64,000 nt of DNA from Nematostella vectensis (Eukaryota; Cnidaria; Anthozoa; Actiniaria; Edwardsiidae), in assembly GCF_932526225.1 (NCBI RefSeq), contig NC_064034.1:5566001-5630000 (forward strand). The letters are read 5' to 3'. The first letter of the stretch is position 1; every line of letters begins with the position of its first letter. The notes beneath the pieces were generated by a model, which was not told where the DNA came from, searched no databases, and saw only the letters and a program-made list of their open reading frames with translations. The position numbers were made by a program, and so were the translations under genes. Below are positions 60,335 through 64,000 of the stretch, piece after piece.

Positions 60335-62935
60335 TCAAGCTGTACAGTAGTCATTCGTCGCCCTTGTTCGCCATGACAGATAGCTCTTCACCGCTTGGTA
60401 GCAGCAACTGTATTGCTCCTGTAGATGAGAAATCGATTGGTTAATTAAACTGGGCGTCCTTCCCCAGCCCTCTGTAAGGCTAGGGGTGCACAGGGTTCGC
60501 GCGAAGCCTTCCCCGAGCGCAAAAAAGTGGTTCATCATCAAATATCATTAAAGCACTATTTCTAATGCATTTGCATACATACACATATACTCTCGCCTAC
60601 TAGTTGCTGCTACTAAGGCTCGACCTAACGGGAGTAAACATCCAGACACCTTGATACTAAAGATAGGCCTACAGGAAAGTTTCGAGTAACCGAGGTTTAG
60701 ACCTATCGAAATTCATCCACAAGCATTCAGACCCCTTGATACTTACAATAGAGCCGACAAAAGCTGGACGCTGAGATCGTAACCACCTGACTGTCTGAAA
60801 GATGTCTACGGTATCCTCCGCTTCAAGACGCTCGATAGAGATGGCTAAAGCCAAGAAAACACCTGTGCGACCTGCGCCATCACTGAAATGACAAGCGAGT
60901 CGATATGAAAATCATCGTTATCATAATCAGTATTATCGTCGTCGTCGTCGTCGTTGTTATCAACTGTGTAATTGCTTCTCATACTGCATCAACATCATTA
61001 TCACCACTAATGTCATCAGATTTCGCAGGAGCTCCACTTTGCAAGAAGGTTAACACTCTTTTTGTGCATCTTGTTTGTGTTTTTTGTCAAAAAAGTTGAT
61101 TGTGTACGTGCATTCTTATAATGCCTGGTAAACAATAGTGACATAACGACATAATGTTTAAGTGTGAATGGTTCGATATTCTGACATAAGCCCAACCATA
61201 AGGACATAAACATAACGACATAAGTAAAAAAAAACTTTTTTTATATATCATTATGTCCATGTCGTAATGTTGGGCTTAAAAGACTGCGCGCGCCTATGTC
61301 GTTATGTCGTTAAGTCACTAGTACTAATGTGCACTAGGCATAACAGATGAGACGTTATCCTTCTAAAACAATTGAGACGCAAATGGACGGATGTCTACCT
61401 GCAATGCACCACGGTAGGACCATGATCCTCTGTGGATTGAATTTTCTGGACTTGCTCGTGTAGGAAGACCAGCCCGTTCATTCTAGGAGGCATGCCATGT
61501 GCTGACCAGTTATGGTATTGGAAATGATACACCAGGAGGCTGTCCATGCTCTGGGAATACAAATATACCATTTAAGAATCACTTTACGCCAATGACTTTA
61601 CGGCCAATTATTTTACTCTACAGCGCAATACCGACTAACGCAAAGAATCCATTTCCATCGGCTAATTCAACAAGTGACTGTGATGCTTTCAGTAAAACAT
61701 CGTTAATAAGGTATTATCGTTAATACTCTACTATCTGTTAAAGAAAAATGATTGTAGACGACCATTCCGAAAACAAATTTTACAAACAAAGATGAAAAGA
61801 AAACTTGGAAAATCACAGCGAGTTTTGCCGGTGCCAACATCGTCAGTCCCCGTTTCATGTGTCCCTTTTACGGTCCTGTTACCTTCCAAAGTACCAAGAA
61901 ACGCAAGACAATTATTGAGAGCGACGACATGGATAAGTTTGGAACTATATGGTCGGTAGCCCGCCATTTTTAGCGACTTTTTTCTTTGAATTTATTCGCT
62001 TGGCTTGAAATCGACATTTTACTTTTGAATTTATTCGCTTGGCTTGTAATCGACTTTTTCGTAGATTTCTAGAGTTCTTAAAACCACCTTAAGCATTTGC
62101 GATCTGTGCCATATTAATAATTGCGATTACTTAAATAAATGAAAACGACGAAACTAGGGAAACTGATTCTACTTTCATTTCTTTACTAATAGCGCTCCGT
62201 CAATAAGTAGTTAGCAATTTTCAATTGTAAAAAAAAGACTGGTTGATTGACATTCTTTATACACTTAAACACCAATACCTCGAGCCTAACTTACCAGTGA
62301 AAACTAGAGAAAACAACTCAAGTTATCTAGGGTAAAAACATAAAGAAAAGTACTCCAAAGTACTCCGAGATTAGACTATGCGGGATATTCTACTTATCGA
62401 TGTTATAAAGAGCATGATTAGCACTACAGTCACTCCTGATGAATATCCCGTTTTATGGCCCCCTCCCCATGCAAGGATATTAAGCCTACCCATGTGCCCT
62501 TCCATGCCAATAATTTGGTAGCAAGCAGGGTTAGGGTTAACGAGCGCGAGGTGTATTTGATCGGCATAATAATAATAAAAAACGCCTGTGTGATAAGGGA
62601 CTAAAATACATAATGAAAAATCTTAAAGCGCTCGCGGACCAGGGTATAACAGCGGCGTAGACAGGATTTTTAGCAGCGCATTTTTTTTTCAGCGCATTTT
62701 CATCCTTATTTTTACGGTATTTACTGTATTTTTGGCTGCTAGAAAGGGGGGGGGGGGCTTCTCGGCCACCCCCTGGATAAGCCCCTGTATATTGATGTAG
62801 TGCGCATACCCCGTGACAGCGAAGCTTAAAAACTCTCTGGGTGTGGTCGTCCAGTTCTTCTTCGTCAATTTTGGTCACGATGTATTTCCCATAACGGACA
62901 CAGCCATCCCGCGGCCAGTACAACTCACTTTCGAT
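60335..62935 (-). CDS. Receptor-type protein tyrosine phosphatase, last four exons (membrane-distal D2-like domain)
   Basis: Exons (high-low): 62935-62810, 61550-61399, 60882-60747 and 60418-60335 (stop 60337-60335); all GT-AG and in phase, about 165 codons. They encode the second half of a PTP domain: YWPRDGCVRYGKYIVTKI, FQYHNWSAHGMP (WPD-loop position), VVHCSDGAGRTGVFLALAI (P-loop HCx5R with catalytic Cys and Arg), TVDIFQTVRWLRSQRPAFV and IEQYSCCYQAVKSYL (Q-loop). The match is best to the C-terminal D2 domain of LAR-type or similar receptor PTPs, where the protein ends soon after. The WPD motif reads WSA: the general-acid Asp is Ala, so the domain is probably catalytically weak or dead, as usual for D2. 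Exons upstream of 62935 were not found in the window and should lie beyond 64000. Confidence 0.88.
61137..61318. mobile_element. TA-flanked foldback MITE in a PTP intron (GTGACWTAACGACATAA)
   Basis: Ends GTGACATAACGACATAATG (61137) and the inverted GTCGTTATGTCGTTAAGTCAC (ending 61318). TA flanks both sides (61135-61136 and 61319-61320). Inner inverted blocks (TAAGCCCAACCATAAGGACA and ATGTCGTAATGTTGGGCTTA) make almost the whole 182 bp self-complementary. Confidence 0.8.
61983..62063 (+). repeat. Tandem duplication of about 40 bp
   Basis: TTGAATTTATTCGCTTGGCT plus TG(A/T)AATCGAC occurs twice in a row, 39-40 bp apart, in a PTP intron. Confidence 0.85.
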
Positions 62936-64000
62936 CTACAGAAGAGAATTCGGAACTCACACATGGAGATATGCAGTATATACACACACACACCCCTACA
63001 CCCCTATAATAGCATAGAGTTATTTATGGGGATGCCATTGTAATGATTTTGCGGTCTTTATTTAATCAATTTATTGAGTATAATTGTCAGGATGTAGCAT
63101 TGTGTGTTGATGCGGGCGCATGTAGTCGAGAGAGAGAGAATTCAGTTTCACATTACAATAATATTGCGTGATTAATCTCTAACGATTTAGTTCTATATTA
63201 CTAGTGTGAGCGAAGCGTTGCATAATATCATGACAGCCATCATACGTGATGCCTGCCCTTTTTTATACCATGCCTAGAATAGGAACGGGATTGCTGTTCT
63301 ATTACTTGGTGGGCAAGCATTTTTGTTTATTTTGTGCACCCTGGTTTAAACGGTGAGCCCAGTTCTCTGTATTACACTTTATTCCTTTAGAATTCTTTAT
63401 TGTGTGACAGGGTCACTAGTGACATATTTTGGGAAAATCTAGAGACTCTTATTATTCATTGTTTTTAGGGTTTGAAGGCAAAGGAATTTCGCAGCTTGGG
63501 CGGCACTTATCTTTAACTGTTTCGGAATGCAGTTTGCGCTTTTTAACGGAAGTACGCAAGTAACACAAAGCTGCCAAGTTCAAATTGTTAGTTACCAATT
63601 TAATTAGTTTCTTTTCGGCAAGATTATCTTGTTTGGTTTGGATCCTATTAGCACATGATAATGATCGGAACGGGTGCATTATCCTTACCGCTTGCGAAGT
63701 ACGGAAATAACGCATTTTTAGCAACAGGTTTTAGAATTTCGGGAATGCGGTTACTGCGCATAAATAGTGGCACCGTTTAGATACTTTTCAGTGGGTTATG
63801 GTTGTGCACTGGATTGGGTTATACTAAGAAGATAAAAGACTAGCTTCTAACTCAGGGGACTTTGTACTGTTAGTCATTCCCGTTTATTTTACACCTATTT
63901 TACGTTTATTGTATTGGTTTAGTTTGGCCTTTGGGACAAATTGTTGTAATTTTAGGCTTTGTTTGGCATCAATAAAGTATTTAGAGATTTATTCCTTGAA
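62936..64000. other. Right edge, probably a long PTP intron
   Basis: No exon of the PTP or of another gene was recognised. The minus-strand frame at 63452-63724 (90 codons) has no known motif and no splice partner. A short AC run at 62983-62994 and a GAGAGAGAGA run at 63130 are present. Confidence 0.4.

Overview
The window is nuclear DNA of an intron-rich animal. The gene set, the intron density and the mix of mobile elements (a DIRS-type tyrosine-recombinase retroelement, a CR1-like LINE, a Crypton-like fragment, many short foldback elements, many poly-G/C and TA/ATC microsatellites) suggest an anthozoan cnidarian, possibly a sea anemone such as Nematostella. That identification is an inference; no database was searched. 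Gene models were built by hand from GT-AG junctions, reading-phase continuity and family resemblance.

Layout. (1) 1-5.1 kb: two housekeeping genes head to head, a small REX1-B-domain gene (minus) and PIGW, the inositol acyltransferase of GPI-anchor synthesis (plus), with start codons only 81-123 bp apart. (2) 6.7-14.4 kb: a TTC39-family tetratricopeptide gene (minus, at least 18 exons, first exon not found). (3) 15.7-30.7 kb: a complete 20-exon KDM4/JMJD2 histone demethylase (plus; JmjN, JmjC, PHD plus extended PHD, double Tudor; 855 codons), whose introns have collected many repeats. The most striking is an array of 27 copies of a 70-bp unit that begins inside the coding sequence of exon 18 and repeats that exon's end and its splice donor in every unit. 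(4) 30.7-46.6 kb: a mobile-element zone with a frameshifted CR1-like LINE (minus), a degenerate DIRS-like element (plus), a lone gypsy-type LTR and foldback elements. (5) 46.9-52.7 kb: traces of a multi-exon DDE-integrase-like host gene that looks frameshifted, with a GIY-YIG retroelement fragment in one intron. (6) 53.5-56.8 kb: an unusual block of short-motif repeats, two inverted-repeat elements and a 100-bp tandem array. (7) 56.9-57.9 kb: an intact single-exon GT31 (beta-1,3-galactosyltransferase-like) gene. (8) 60.3-62.9 kb: the last four exons of a receptor-type protein tyrosine phosphatase (minus), whose final domain has lost the WPD-loop aspartate.

Functionally the genes are unrelated to one another (GPI synthesis, TPR scaffold, chromatin demethylation, glycosylation, phosphotyrosine signalling). 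What links them is genome architecture: divergent gene pairs and introns reshaped by transposons and tandem duplication, in several places right at splice sites.
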